A DNA stretch of 64,000 bases from Thinopyrum elongatum (taxonomy: Eukaryota > Streptophyta > Magnoliopsida > Poales > Poaceae). The position numbers and the translations under genes were made by a program. The DNA lies in assembly GCA_011799875.1 (NCBI GenBank), contig JAAAXO010000338.1:387937-451936 (forward strand), in the 5' to 3' direction. This document shows positions 1-11,679 of the stretch, piece by piece (position 1 is the first letter of the stretch; every line of letters starts with the position of its first letter). The notes under the pieces were generated by a model. That model saw only the letters and a list, made by a program, of their open reading frames with translations. It was not told the origin of the DNA and searched no databases.

Positions 1-3000
1 CTACTTATCCTATAAGTTGAATTCACGGTCTATCCCGTAATGTTGTATCAATAAAGCGGCCACAATTTGGCCATGAAAACTCCATCGGAGCTCCATGACC
101 TGCCTAAACGATCACAACGAGAAGTTGTATGCGTACAGAACCCACTCGCCGGTTTCGACAACATTTCAGAGTCAAGATCCGGCTTTTAAAATTGAGTTTC
201 GGACGATTTTTCTTTGAAGTATACTCTGCCACCCTCTACCACCCTTCCGTGAGCTCACCTACGGACTGATATATGGACAATAGCATATAGAACAGTGCGC
301 CATCCTTCCATTACAAACTGGAAAGACTACAGGTTTAGTCATGACAGAAGGAGGAGTCTCTTCGTTGAGTCATAACCAAAGTATTCTTACTTTACACGGT
401 CTACCATCCATCCCGCTACCACCCTCACGTTTTCACCAGCGAATGCATTATTCTTTAATCATAAAGTACATAACAGCTCATCCTCATTTTGTTCCTGCAC
501 ACGAAAAATTATAGGTCATTCTGAATGGTGCAAGATGGCTCGTCGGTGCGATCAACTTACCCTATAAGTTGTATTCACGGTCTGTCCCGCGATGTTGTAT
601 CCATAAAGCGGCCACAATTTGGCCATGAAAACTCCATTGGAGCTCCATGACCCCCCAAAACGATCACAACGAGATGTTGTATGCGTCCATAACCCACTCA
701 CCGGCTTCGACAACACTTCAGAGGCAAGATCCGGCTTTTAAAATTGTGTTTCGGATGCTTTTTTGTTTGAAGTATACTCTGCCACCCTCTACCACCCTTC
801 CATGAGCTCACCTACGGACTGATATATGGACAAAAGCATATAGAACAGTGCGCCATCCTTCCATTACAAACTGGAAAGACTACAGGTTCAGTCACGACAG
901 AAGGAGGAGTCTCTTCGTTGCGTCGTAACTGAAGAATTCTTGCTTTACATGGTCTACCATCCATCCTGCTACCACCCTCACGTTTTCACCAGCGAATGCA
1001 TTATTCTTGGATCATAAAGTACATAACAGCTCATCCTCATTCTGTTCATGCACATGAAAAAATTATAGGTCATTTTGAATGGTGCAAGATGGCTCGTCAG
1101 TGCGATCAACTTACCCTATAAGTTGAATTCACGGTCTGTCCCGTGATGTTGTATCCATAAAGCGGCAACAATTTGGCCATGAAAACTCCATCGGAGCTCC
1201 ATGACCCGCCAAAACGATCACAACGAGAATTTGTATGCGTCCATAACCCACTCGCCGGCTTCGACAACATTTCAGAGTCAAGATCCGGCTATTAAAATTC
1301 AATTTCGGACGATTTTTTGTTTGAAGTATACCCTACCACCCTCTACCACCCTTCCATGAGCTCACCTACAGACTGATATATGGACAATAGCATATAGAAC
1401 AATGCGCCATCCTTCCATTACAAACTGGAAAGACTATAGGTTCTGTCACGACAGAAGGAGGAGTCTCTTCGTTGCGTCGTAACCGAAGAATTCTTGCTTT
1501 ACATGGTCTACCATCCATCCCGCTACCACCCTCACGTTTTCACCAGCGAATGCATTATTCTTGGATCATAAAGTACATAACAGCTCATCCTCATTTTTTT
1601 CATGCACACGAAAAATTATAGGTCATTCTGAATGGTGCAAGATGGCTCATCGGTGCGATCAACTTACCCTATAAGTTGTATTCACGGTCTGTCCCGTGAT
1701 GTTGTATCCATAAAGCGGCCACAATTTGGCCATGAAAACTCCATTGGAGCTCCATGACCCGCCAAAACGATCACAACCAGACGTTGTATGCATCCATAAC
1801 CCACTCACCGGCTTCGACAACATTTCGGAGGCAAGATCCGGCTTTTATAATTGAGTTTCGGACGATTTTATGTTTGAAGTATACTCTGCCACCCTCTACC
1901 ACCCTTTCGTGAGCTCACCTATGGACTGATATATGGATAATAGCATATAGAACAATGCGCCATCCTTCCATTACAAACTAGAAAGACTACAGGTTCAGTC
2001 ACGACAGAAGGAGGAGTCTCTTTGTTGCATCGTAACCAAAGAATTCATGCTTTACATGGTCTACCATCCATCCCCCTACCACCCTCACGTTTTCACCAGC
2101 GAATGCATTATTCTTGGATCATAAAGGACATAACAGCTCATCCTCATTCTGTTCATGCACATGAAAAATTATAGGTCATTCTGAATGGTGCAAGATGGCT
2201 CATCGGTGCGATCAACTTACCCTATAAGTTGTATTCACGGTCTGTCCCGTGATGTTGTATCCATAAAGCGGCCACAATTTGGCCATGAAAACTCCATTGG
2301 AGCTCCATGACCCGCCAAACGATCACAACGAGAAGTTTTATGCGACCATAACCCACTTGCCGGCTTCAACAACATTTCAGAGGCAAGATCCGGCCTGTAA
2401 AATTGAGTTTTGGACGATTTTATGTTTGAACTATACTCTGCCACCCTCTACCACCCTTCTATGAGCTCATCTACGGACTGATATATTTACAATAACATAT
2501 AGAACAATGCTCCATCCTTCCATTACAAACTAGAAAGACTACAGGTTCAGTCACGACAGAAGGAGGAGTCTCTTCGTTGCGTCATAACCGAAGAATTCTG
2601 ATTTTACATGGTCTACCATCCATCCCGCTACCACCCTTACGCTTTCACCAGCGAATGCATTATTCTTGGATCATTAAGTACATAACAGCTCATCCACATT
2701 CTGTTCATGCACACGAAAAATTATTGATCATTCTGAACGGTGCAAGATGGCTCGTCGGTGCGATCAACTTATCCTAATTTGTATTCACGGTCTCTCCCGT
2801 GATGTTGTATCCATAAAGCGGCCACAATTTGGCCATGAAAACTCCATCGGAGCTCCATGACCCGCCAAAACGATCACAACGACAAGTTGTATGCGTCCAT
2901 AACCCACTCGCCGGCTTCGACAACATTACGGAGGCAAGAGTCAGCTTTTAAAATTGAGTTTCAGACAATTTTATGTTTGAACTATACTCTGCCACCCTCT

Positions 3001-3794
3001 ACCACCCTTCCGTGAGCTCACCTACGGACTGATATATGGACAATAGCATATAGAACAATGCGCCATCCTTCCATTACAAACTAGAAAGACTACAGGTTCA
3101 ATCACGACAGAAGGAGGAGTCTCTTTGTTGCATCGTAATCGAAGAATTCATGCTTTACATGGTCTACCATCCATCCCGCTACCACCCTCACGTTTTCACC
3201 AGCGAATGCATTATTTTTGGATCATAAAGTACATAACAGCTCATCCTCATTCTGTTCATGCACATGAAAAATTATATGTCATTCTGAATGGTGCAAGATG
3301 GCTTGTCGGTGCGATCAACTTACCCTATAAGTTGAATTCACGGTCTGTCCCGTGATGTTGTATCCATAAAGCAGCCACAATTTGGCCATGAAAACTCCAT
3401 CGGAGCTCCATGACCCGCCAAAACGATCACAACGAGAAGTTGTATGCGTCCATATAACACTCGCCGGCTTCGACAACATTTCGGAGTCAAGATCCGGCTT
3501 TTAAAATTGAGTTTGGAATGATTTTTTGTTTTAAGTATACTCTGCCACCCTCTACCACCCTTCCGTGAGCTCACCTACGGACTGATATACGGACAATAGC
3601 ATATAGAACAATGTGCCATCCTTCTATTACAAACTGGAAAGACTACATGTTCAGTCACGACAGAAGGAGGAGTCTCTTTGTTCCGTCGTAACCGAAGAAT
3701 TCTTGCTTTACATGGTCTACCATCCATCCCGCTACCACCCTCACATTTTCACCAGCGAATGCATTATTCTTGGATCATAAAGTACATAACAGCT
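1..3794 (+). repeat. Centromere-type satellite array, ~553-bp monomer, left block
   Basis: Direct tandem repeat. The landmark ATTCACGG recurs at 21, 573, 1127, 1680, 2233, 2783 and 3336, giving periods of 552, 554, 553, 553, 550 and 553. Monomers differ by scattered substitutions and 1-3 nt indels, so it is an evolving array and not a recent perfect duplication. Short open frames inside it recur with the period and are not genes. The unit length and the CRM-type insertions suggest a Triticeae centromeric satellite of the CentT550 kind; that identity is inferred, not aligned. Confidence 0.93.
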
Positions 3795-4721
3795 TGATGA
3801 GGACATCAATACCATTGTTACACCCACAGCCCCTGCTTCTATACATACTGGACCAATTACTAGAGCTCGCGCACGCCAATTAAAATATCAGGTACTTTCG
3901 TTTCTTGGTAATGATTCTAAAGTTCATGAGAATATGATGCTGCCTAAATTGGATACATTTGTTTTGCTTACAAATGAAGGGCCTAGCTTGGACAAGAAAG
4001 AGGAACCTTGGAGCAAGTTCAAGCATGGAGATGATGGCATGCACAAGGGGAACAAGAACGGAGTTACAAGTGATGATTTCAGGACTTTGAAGCCACCATA
4101 ATGAGTGCAGGAAGCCTTGGACGAAATATACAAGATGTCACTTCATAAATTTCGTCCAGAGGCTATTATAGGTGCTGCGTCACCTTATTATTGGGCCAGG
4201 CCCATGTAATTTCAAAATACTTGAGTATACGCTGTTTTTAGAGTCCGTATGTGTGGGGAAACAAGAGATAGGGTTGGTTTAGGACCCCTCCTTCAAGGGC
4301 CACGAAATCCCCTCCTCTTCCTCCATATATACATCCCTTAGGGCACCGTTTAGACTTTGGGTTTTGTTTAGATTAAAAGTTCGCCATAGCTGCAACTTCG
4401 CGTACTTCGTTTGTGTTCAACGACCAGACCAAGACGTCACAAAACCCCACCTTGATCAATAAAGCTTTCATCTTATATTCGCAATATCCAGATGGCAAAT
4501 CTTAGTTTCTTGCTTGTTCTTCGTTTGCTAGCAGGAGATAGACCCTCGTGGTCAGGTTGATTGTGCTCCGGCGTGGTCAATAACCTCTCGGAGTTGGTTT
4601 AGCGATTGCTAAGGCGCGACGTCCTCGCACGTTCATAGTCGGATCGTCAAAGTCTACTCCACCAAAAACGATAGCTATCATCTCATCAAAAGATCGGGAC
4701 ACCCTCGCCTCTATCACAGCT
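3790..4721 (+). mobile_element. Solo family-A LTR with TSD CAGCT in satellite
   Basis: The LTR body is 3795-4716 (922 bp), starting TGATGAGGACATC and ending GCCTCTATCA. CAGCT at 3790-3794 is repeated at 4717-4721, and satellite continues in phase on both sides. It is therefore an insertion into the array later reduced to one LTR by recombination between its two LTRs. Its U3 still encodes the ~100-residue polyprotein tail with [11 protein letters not shown], ending at the TAA at about 4099-4101. It also has a TATA-like element near 4326 and an AATAAA downstream of it. Confidence 0.93.
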
Positions 4722-5125
4722 CATCCTCATTTTGTTCATGCACACGAAAAATTATAGGTCATTCTGAATGGTGCATGGCTTGTCGGTGCGATCAATTTAC
4801 CCTAGAAGTTGTATTCACGGTCTGTCCCGTGATGTTGTATCCATAAAGCGGCCACAATTTGGCCATGAAAACTTTATTGGAGCTCCATGACCCGCCAAAA
4901 CGATCACAACGAGATGTTGTATGCGTCCATAACCCACTTATCGGCTTCGACAACATTTCGGAGGCAAGATCCGGATTTTATAATTGAGTTTCGGACAATT
5001 TTATGTTTGAAGTATAGTCTACCGCCCTCAACCACCCTTCCGTGAGCTCACCTACAGACTGATATATGGACAATAGCATATAGAACAATGCGCCATCCTT
5101 CCATTACAAACTAGAAAGACTACAG
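4717..5125 (+). repeat. Satellite array remainder up to the big insertion
   Basis: Continues the left array in phase after the solo LTR: ATTCACGG at 4813 is 550 bp after the previous one once the 927-bp insertion is removed. It stops about 312 bases into a monomer, where truncated family-B LTR sequence begins at about 5126. The right array resumes near base 31 of the monomer, so satellite was lost together with the outer end of the B LTR. Confidence 0.9.
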
Positions 5126-5723
5126 CAAGGGGTGGCGGCCAAGGAGGTGGGAGGACGTCCCAAGGCAGCCTAAAACTAACCCTAGGTCGTACAAGGCCAA
5201 TGGGCCCAAGTGGAGGTGATGCAACACCTTTGGACTTGTAGTTTGACTCGGATTCTGCTACAGCGTCAGATTGTTTCAACGACAACTCAATGCTCCGGAT
5301 GAATTTGAAGGTGAAACCAATTGGGTTAGAAAGAGCACGAAATCTACTTTCCAACAAAAAAAAAGAATCACCCAATTCGGAGTCCGTATGAAATAGTTCT
5401 TGGCGTTTTGAGTCAGGTATGTCTGTGCAGTCCGAATCTGAATCCAGAACGTGAGAGACTTGGACTCTATCTTCTCTTGGCCCAAAAGTGACGTGAAAGG
5501 ACTTTTTGAACAGCACATAAACTTCTCTTTTTCCCTTATGTTCATATGTGGATTGTACAAATGTCCCATACACCTGCAATTAGACATGGTACAAAAGTTT
5601 GTGAAGTATTTTTGTCTTTGATGATATAAATAAATTATTGCATAGTTTGCATTAGAAATCACCTCACAAATATACATGTATGCAATATTTTTGGTCGTAT
5701 CCAAGGTAGTCATGTCCTCATCA
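5126..5723 (-). mobile_element. Truncated 3' LTR of B0
   Basis: The U3 part of a family-B LTR, ending at CCTCATCA (5716-5723) next to the reversed polypurine tract TCCTCCCCTTCTT. The R-U5 part (~384 bp) is missing and satellite abuts directly. An expanded A-run near 5350-5360 (two or three more A than other copies) shifts the LTR-encoded reading frame. Confidence 0.9.
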
Positions 5724-7159
5724 TCCTCCCCTTCTTGAAAACAAAGCCGTCCTCGGCGTTGCTGAATCTGAAATGTGGCTAACAAAAGAGACAAGGTGTA
5801 CATGTTGTATATGTATATGTCATCCATTTTTACTTCCCTTGATTTTTGCACATATGACACATGTATACATGAGTAACTTTCATAGTTCATAAAATGTAAA
5901 GCCAAAATATTATCACAAGTATTAGAAGACATGAAAATATTGCAACTCAATTTGCACATATAAGTGAAGCTCTTATTCATATCAAAGGATTGACAATGTT
6001 CATCATTAAACCATCCCAACATTGGTGAATAAATCTTACTTGCATCAAATTTACATGCTACAACATGCTTAAATAAGCAAACATGAAATAAGTCATTTGA
6101 GACAAAATCATCACCAAGATTAGAGGTCATATCAAAATGATTAAACATTGTTTCTTTTGCATCAACAGTTAATTCATTGGGTGCACTCAAAATTGTTGAT
6201 ACTTCAACTCTTTGATCACATGACGCATTCATGACAGTAACACAATTCTCTAAAATAGCTGGTGTGCTCAAATCAATAGGTAACACAACACATGATGTAT
6301 TCAAGTTAACTAGGCATGCATCATTCTCATGTGAAAGTTGAAAATCTGTACCTTTGTCATTACCTCTTATGATCAACTCAGACGATGTAGGCACTCTTGG
6401 AGGTGATGTGTCACATGATGGAGATGATGTAGTCCTTGCAACAACGGATGTGGTTGTCATAGTACGCCTAGTAGTTGAAGAAACATCTGTATCAACACTT
6501 GGAATGTGCACCGTGCGCTTGTTCTCCTTGTGGCCAACACGTCGTTTTATTTCCTGTTCAGCTTTGCAAGCAAGACGAAACAAATGGTCCATAGGATAAC
6601 ACTCTTCATGAATTAGAATCTCTTGAATATCACAGTTTAATCCTCCCCAAAATCTATCCATAAAATCTTCTTCACTTTCTTCTAAAAATGAGTGCAATAA
6701 TGTAGTTTGTAAATCATCATAGTATTTTGTTACCGTGTCAGTGCCTTGTTTTAAATGTTGTAATTTTTTAATCATGCCACGAGTATAATAAACATCAACG
6801 AATCTATCTCTCATGACAAGTTTTAAATCATCCCAAGTAGTAGGTATAAGATCAGGGTTTAACCGACAATATTCACTCCATCAAACTAAATCAAAGCTAC
6901 TAAAAGTACTAACCGCAGCTTGAAATTTTCCACGCTCATCAAAATTATGGGAAGCAAATATAGCATTTATTTCGTACTCCCATTCAATATATAAATCAGG
7001 CCTAAAACGACCAGTAAATGGTGGCATGGAAACTTTAACCTGATTATGTGCATTCTGATGTAATTGCTCCTCTTGTGGCGGTTGTTGTATTTTCTTAGGT
7101 GATGGTAAATCTCCAACTATCGATGAAGCCCAAGAACTAACAACTCCGGAACCTGCCAT
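5276..7159 (-). pseudogene. gag: B0 gag-like ORF, nonsense-interrupted
   Basis: Same protein as the intact B1 ORF, read leftwards from the ATG at 7157-7159 (MAGSG start). An in-frame TGA at about 6881-6883 replaces the first Trp of the conserved VWWSEYC segment, so only ~92 residues would be made. The frame stays open downstream to 5276. It ends early because the A-run expansion in the LTR moves it out of the usual tail frame. The segment before MFNHFDMT is shorter than in B1 and lacks about 20 residues. The role by family is a structural gag for particle assembly; this copy is inactive. Confidence 0.85.
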
Positions 7160-7214
7160 AGTTAGTAGAAAACAAGAAACAAAATCCAAGAATAATGTTC
7201 CTATGAACTACTAG
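7160..7214 (-). other. B0 leader segment before A1
   Basis: Start of the family-B untranslated leader on the minus strand, matching 13173-13220. It is cut at ACTAG (7210-7214) by A1 and resumes at 33502. Confidence 0.8.
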
Positions 7215-8136
7215 TGATGAGGACATCAATACCATTCTTACACCCACAGCCCCTGCTGCTATACATACTGGACCAATTACTAGAGCTCGCGCACGCCAAT
7301 TAAATTATCAGGTACTTTTGTTTCTTGGTAATGATTCTAATGTTCATGAGAATATGATGCTGCCTAAATTGGATACATTTGTTTTGCTTACAAATGAAGG
7401 GCCTAGCTTGGACAAGAAAGAGGAACCTTGGAGCAAGTTCAAGCATGGAGATGATGGCATGCGCAAGGGGAACAAGAACGGAGTTACAAGTGATGATTTC
7501 AGGACTTTGAAGCCACCATAAGGAGTGCAGGAAGCCTTGGACGAAATATACAAGATGCCACTTCATAAATTTCGTCCAGAGGCTATTATAGGTGCTGCGT
7601 CACCTTATTATTGGGCCAGGCCCATGTAATTTCGAAATACTTGAGTATAGGCTATTTTTAGAGTCCGTATGTGTGGGGAAACAGGAGATAGGGTTGGTTT
7701 CGGACCCCTCCTTCAAGGGCCACGAAATCCCCCCCTCTTCCTCCATATATACAGCCCTTAGGGCACCGTTTAGACTTTGGGTTTTGTTTAGATTAAAAGT
7801 TCGCCATAGCTGCAACTTCGCGTACTTCGTTTGTGTTCAACAACCAGACCAAGACGTCACAGAACCCCACCTCGATCAATAAAGCTTTCATCTTATATTC
7901 GCAATATCCAGATTGCAAATCTTAGTTTCTTGCTTGTTCTTCGTTTGCTTGCAGGAGATAGACCCTCGGGGTCAGGTTGATTGTGCTCCGGCGTGGTCAA
8001 TAACCTCTCGGAGTTGGTTTAGCGATTGCTAAGGCGCGACGTCCTCGCACGTTCGTAGTCGGATCGTCAAAGTCTACTCCACCAAAAACGATAGATATCA
8101 TCTCATCGAAAGATCGGGACACCCTCGCCTCTATCA
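7215..8136 (+). mobile_element. A1 5' LTR
   Basis: 922 bp, TG...CA ends, left flank ACTAG. The U3 encodes the polyprotein tail up to the TAA near 7519-7521. TATA-like TATATAC lies at about 7746-7752 and R is inferred to begin around 7775. The polyadenylation hexamer AATAAA is at 7878-7883. The U3 is the N-subtype (RQLNYQ in the tail) and the U5 is the alpha-subtype (CTCGGGGTC, GATAGATATC). Confidence 0.92.
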
Positions 8137-8138
8137 AG

Positions 8139-8151
8139 TGGTATCAGAGCC
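8139..8151 (+). promoter_or_regulatory. A1 primer-binding site, initiator tRNA-Met type
   Basis: TGGTATCAGAGCC begins two bases after the 5' LTR end. It matches the usual plant initiator tRNA-Met 3' end complement, which primes minus-strand DNA synthesis. Confidence 0.93.
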
Positions 8152-9263
8152 AGGTTGCTCGGTGAGATTTACAGTTTTTCGTAGTTTAGATCGAGTCTGT
8201 TCTTCATACCTACAGTCCAGGAAAAAGCCAAAAAAAAAATTAGGGTTAGTTCATCATATCCGAACCAATCTGAGCCTTTGCATAATCTTTTTAGGGTTTT
8301 TGCTTTGTTGAATTTGCGGTTGCATCGTCGTGTCAAGTTGCTGGTCTTAGCGTCTAGTTCTTTAGAGTTTCGAGTTCTGTTCACAAGTTGTCACGCCACC
8401 GCCGCACCATCATCATCGCCCCTACCATATACCACCACCGCTTATCTGCTATCTCTCTGAGTCCATATACCACCACCGATCCGAGTCCATATACCACCAC
8501 CGATCCGAGTCCATATACCACCACCAATCCGAGCCCACATATACTACCGTCATATACCATCACCAGTCCGAGTTCCACCAGATTCATCTCTGCCACCAGT
8601 CCTAGTCCGAGTCTAGTATTTATTCCTTTATTTTAGAGTTCCAGATCACGCGATACTACGAGTCGTGAACAAGTCGGATTCCCCAATTTTCGTGCTACCC
8701 GCAGAAGAAAAATAGTTCCAGTTTCAAAAAAAAAAACTAAGTCTGGAAAATTCTGGCTAGGCAGTTTTTAGACCATTTGTAGACTTTTTCGAAAAAAAAT
8801 TGTTGCGGAGCAAAAAAAAAAGAGGAAAAAAAAAGTGTAAAAAAAAAAGAAAAAAATTCAGAGTGTGCTCCTCCCTTGTTTACGTGCAGCGCCGTGATTT
8901 TTGTTAGTGTTCTAGGCTCGCGTCTCTAGCACGGTCTAGCCTAGGACCAGCACAGTACCGTCGTTGAGAGTTTATTCAACATTGCATCTCTGAATTGATT
9001 ATTGCTGACCCTTTTTGCTACCATATCATAAGCCTTCCCAGCTCCACATACATCTACATCGTGCGTTTGACACCACCTGGCAATCGCTCTGTCCAAGCTC
9101 TGAGAGTTTTGACTACAAAGGTTGCCGATCACCACCTGCTGCTGGGTAAGAACTGGTAAGAATTTGAGATTTGCTTGACGGATTTGTGACACCACACCAC
9201 ACCACCACCACTTTCTAGTAGTCTGTAGGATCATATTCTTGTGTGTTTCTATTGCTGCTAACC
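8152..9263 (+). other. A1 untranslated leader
   Basis: 1.1 kb without a gene. It holds three copies of a 24-bp CCATATACCACCACCGAT-type repeat at 8461-8532, A-rich tracts at 8727-8860, and a segment near 9150-9230 with GGTAAGAAC and TTTCTAG that resembles splice sites. It ends in a good start context (ACCATGGCA). Confidence 0.8.
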
Positions 9264-10697
9264 ATGGCAGGATCACAAGCCGACGAGATTGACTGGGAGA
9301 ACATGACGAACAAGGAGTTGCATGATAAATTTCAGCAAATGATGAGTGGCCAGGTGGGAGATGTGCTAAACAGATTTGAAGAGGCCATGGAGAAGATAGA
9401 TGGCATGGAGAAGTCGTCCGAGACAAAGCTGGATAACAAGTTTAATGAATTGCTCACGCGTCTTCCCCAACCACCACCGGCTGCACCTGTCGCACCTCTG
9501 CAACGACAACAACAACGCCCCCTTCCAAATCAGTTCGGACGAGCGACGCGTGTTCCTCTTGAGGATGGCCAAACTTCTGGTGCTGCTGTACCTACTGTTG
9601 ATGCTTCTTTGGCTTCTGCTCCTGCTGCTGCTGGTGCCGAGGAGGAGGATGATTACGCGGGCGATTATGAGGATGAGGTTGATCAAAATCATAACTACGT
9701 GCAACCACCAGCACCAGGTCGTCCACATGCAAATAATCGCAATGGTAGGTCTGCACCACCACTTCAGGTACGAGATCATGACCATCTTCCTAAATTAAAA
9801 TTGAATATTCCACCATTCGAGGGTAGATATGTTCCTGATATATATCTTACTTGGGAGTTAGAAACTGAACAACGTTTTACATGTTTACAATATCCCGAGG
9901 AACGACGTGTTGCTGCTGCTGTTTGTGCTTTCACTAGTTTTGCATGTGTATGGTGGTCTGAACATTGTAGATTATATCCTATTCCAGCTACGTGGGCTGC
10001 TTTGAAAACTGCTATGCGTACTCGTTGGGTTCCACCATATTATAAACGTGAATTACTTCAAAAATTGCAGCGCTTAAGACAAGGAAAAAATTCTGTAGAA
10101 GAATATTATCAGGAATTACAAACTGGCATGATTAGATGTGGTATTGTTGAGGAGAATGAAGCTATGCTTGCACGTTTCATGGGTGGATTAAATAGAGAGA
10201 TTCAGACCATTCTAGAGTATAAGGAGTATAATAATATCACTCGTTTATTCCATCTTGCTTGTAAAGCTGAACGTGAAGTGCAGGATCGACAGGCATTGGC
10301 GCGAACTAATTTTTCTGCAGGTCAATCTTCATCATGGACACCGCGTGCCTCCTCTACTCCCACACGTCCTACTGCGGCACCACTGACTTCAGCCGCCAAT
10401 TCCAACCGAGATACAAGAAAACAGGCACCACCACCACCATCTGCCAAGAGTATACCTTCTGGGCCTGCCCAGAGCTCTTCTTCATCTATGGCATCAACAG
10501 GGCACACACATGATATTATTTGTCGTCGTTGTAAGGGAAGAGGTCATTATGCGAGAGAATGCCAATCTCCGCGTGTTATGATTGCTACTGAGGATGGTGG
10601 GTATGAGTCCGCTAGTGATTATGATGAGGAGACTTTGGCTCTTATTACAAGTGAAGAACACGGTGGAGATGATTCTGATCATGAGACGCAATACGTG
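9264..10697 (+). pseudogene. gag: A1 gag, cut by B1 insertion
   Basis: The frame starts at ATG 9264 (MAGSQADE) in the context ACCATGG. Residues ~12-70 look helical and coiled-coil prone. Residues ~75-170 are Pro/Ala/Glu rich. A retrotransposon gag domain spans ~180-345 (IPPFEGRYVPDIYLTWE through VWWSEHC to [11 protein letters not shown]). A CCHC zinc knuckle CRRCKGRGHYAREC lies at ~420-433 and binds RNA in the virus-like particle. The frame has no stop before B1 breaks it at ACGTG (10693-10697); the continuation is at 29212. In the undisturbed family, gag is fused in frame to protease. Confidence 0.92.
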
Positions 10698-11679
10698 TGA
10701 TAGAGGCGAGGGTGTCCCGATCTTTCGATGAGATGATAGCTATCGATTTGGTGGAGTCGACTTTGACGATCCGACTACAAAGGTGCACGACGTTGCGCCT
10801 TAGCAATCGCTAAACCAATCTCCCGAGGTTACTGACGATGCTGAAAGCACGATCAGCCTGACCACGAAGGTCTATTCCTGCACGCAATCGAAGAACAAGC
10901 AAGAATATGATAATGCAATCTGAATATTGCGAATATAGATGAAGTATTGATAAAGGTGGGGATCCGAAAGCGGTCTTGGTCTGGTCGTTGGACACAAACG
11001 AAGTACACGAAGTTGCAATGGCTAACTTTTAACTAAACAAATCCCAAGCAAAAAGCTACTAGATGGATCTACTTATATAGGAGCAAGGGGTGGCGGCCAA
11101 GGAGGTGGGAGGACGTCCCAAGGCAGCCTAAAACTAACCCTAGGTCGTACAAGGCCAATGGGCCCAAGTGGAGGTGATGCAACACCTTTGGACTTGTAGT
11201 TTGACTCGGATTCTGCTACAGCGTCAGATTGTTTCGACGACAACTCAACGCTCCGGATGAATTTGAAGGTGAAACCAATTGGGTTAGAAAGAACACGAAA
11301 TCTACTTTCCAACAAAAAAAGAATCACCCAATTCGGAGTCCGTATGAAATAGTTCTTGGCGTTTTGAGTCAGGTATGTCTGTGCAGTCCGAATCTGAATC
11401 CAGAACGTGAGAGACTTGGACTCTATCTTCTCTTGGCCCAAAAGTGACGTGATATGACTTTTTGAACAGCACATAAACTTCTCTTTTTCCCTTATCTTCA
11501 TATGTGGATTGTACAAATCTCCCATACACCTGCAATTAGACATGGCACAAAAGTTTGTGAAGTATTTTTGTCTTGGATGACATAAATAAATTATTGCATA
11601 GTTTGCATTAGAAATCACCTCACAAATATACATGTATGCAATATTTTTGGTCGTATCCAAGGTAGTCATGTCCTCATCA
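10698..11679 (-). mobile_element. B1 3' LTR
   Basis: 982 bp, TGATAGAGGCG...CCTCATCA as read on plus. Adjacent reversed polypurine tract at 11680-11692. U3 subtype II (CCAATGGGCCC). The TATA-like TATATAAG reads on minus near 11080. The U3 encodes ~200 residues of the B ORF tail. Confidence 0.93.

Noticed and set aside
2235..3574. Short open frames of 60-80 codons in the satellite
   Set aside because: They recur with the ~553-bp period on both strands and are broken in some monomers; no start context or family resemblance.
1..5125. CRISPR-like or integron-like repeat array
   Set aside because: Unit is ~550 bp without spacers, and the sequence is plainly eukaryotic satellite.
8727..8860. A-rich tract taken as a LINE or SINE tail (also 61340-61470)
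   Set aside because: It occurs at the same place in separate A leaders and has no target duplication around it, so it is part of the leader.
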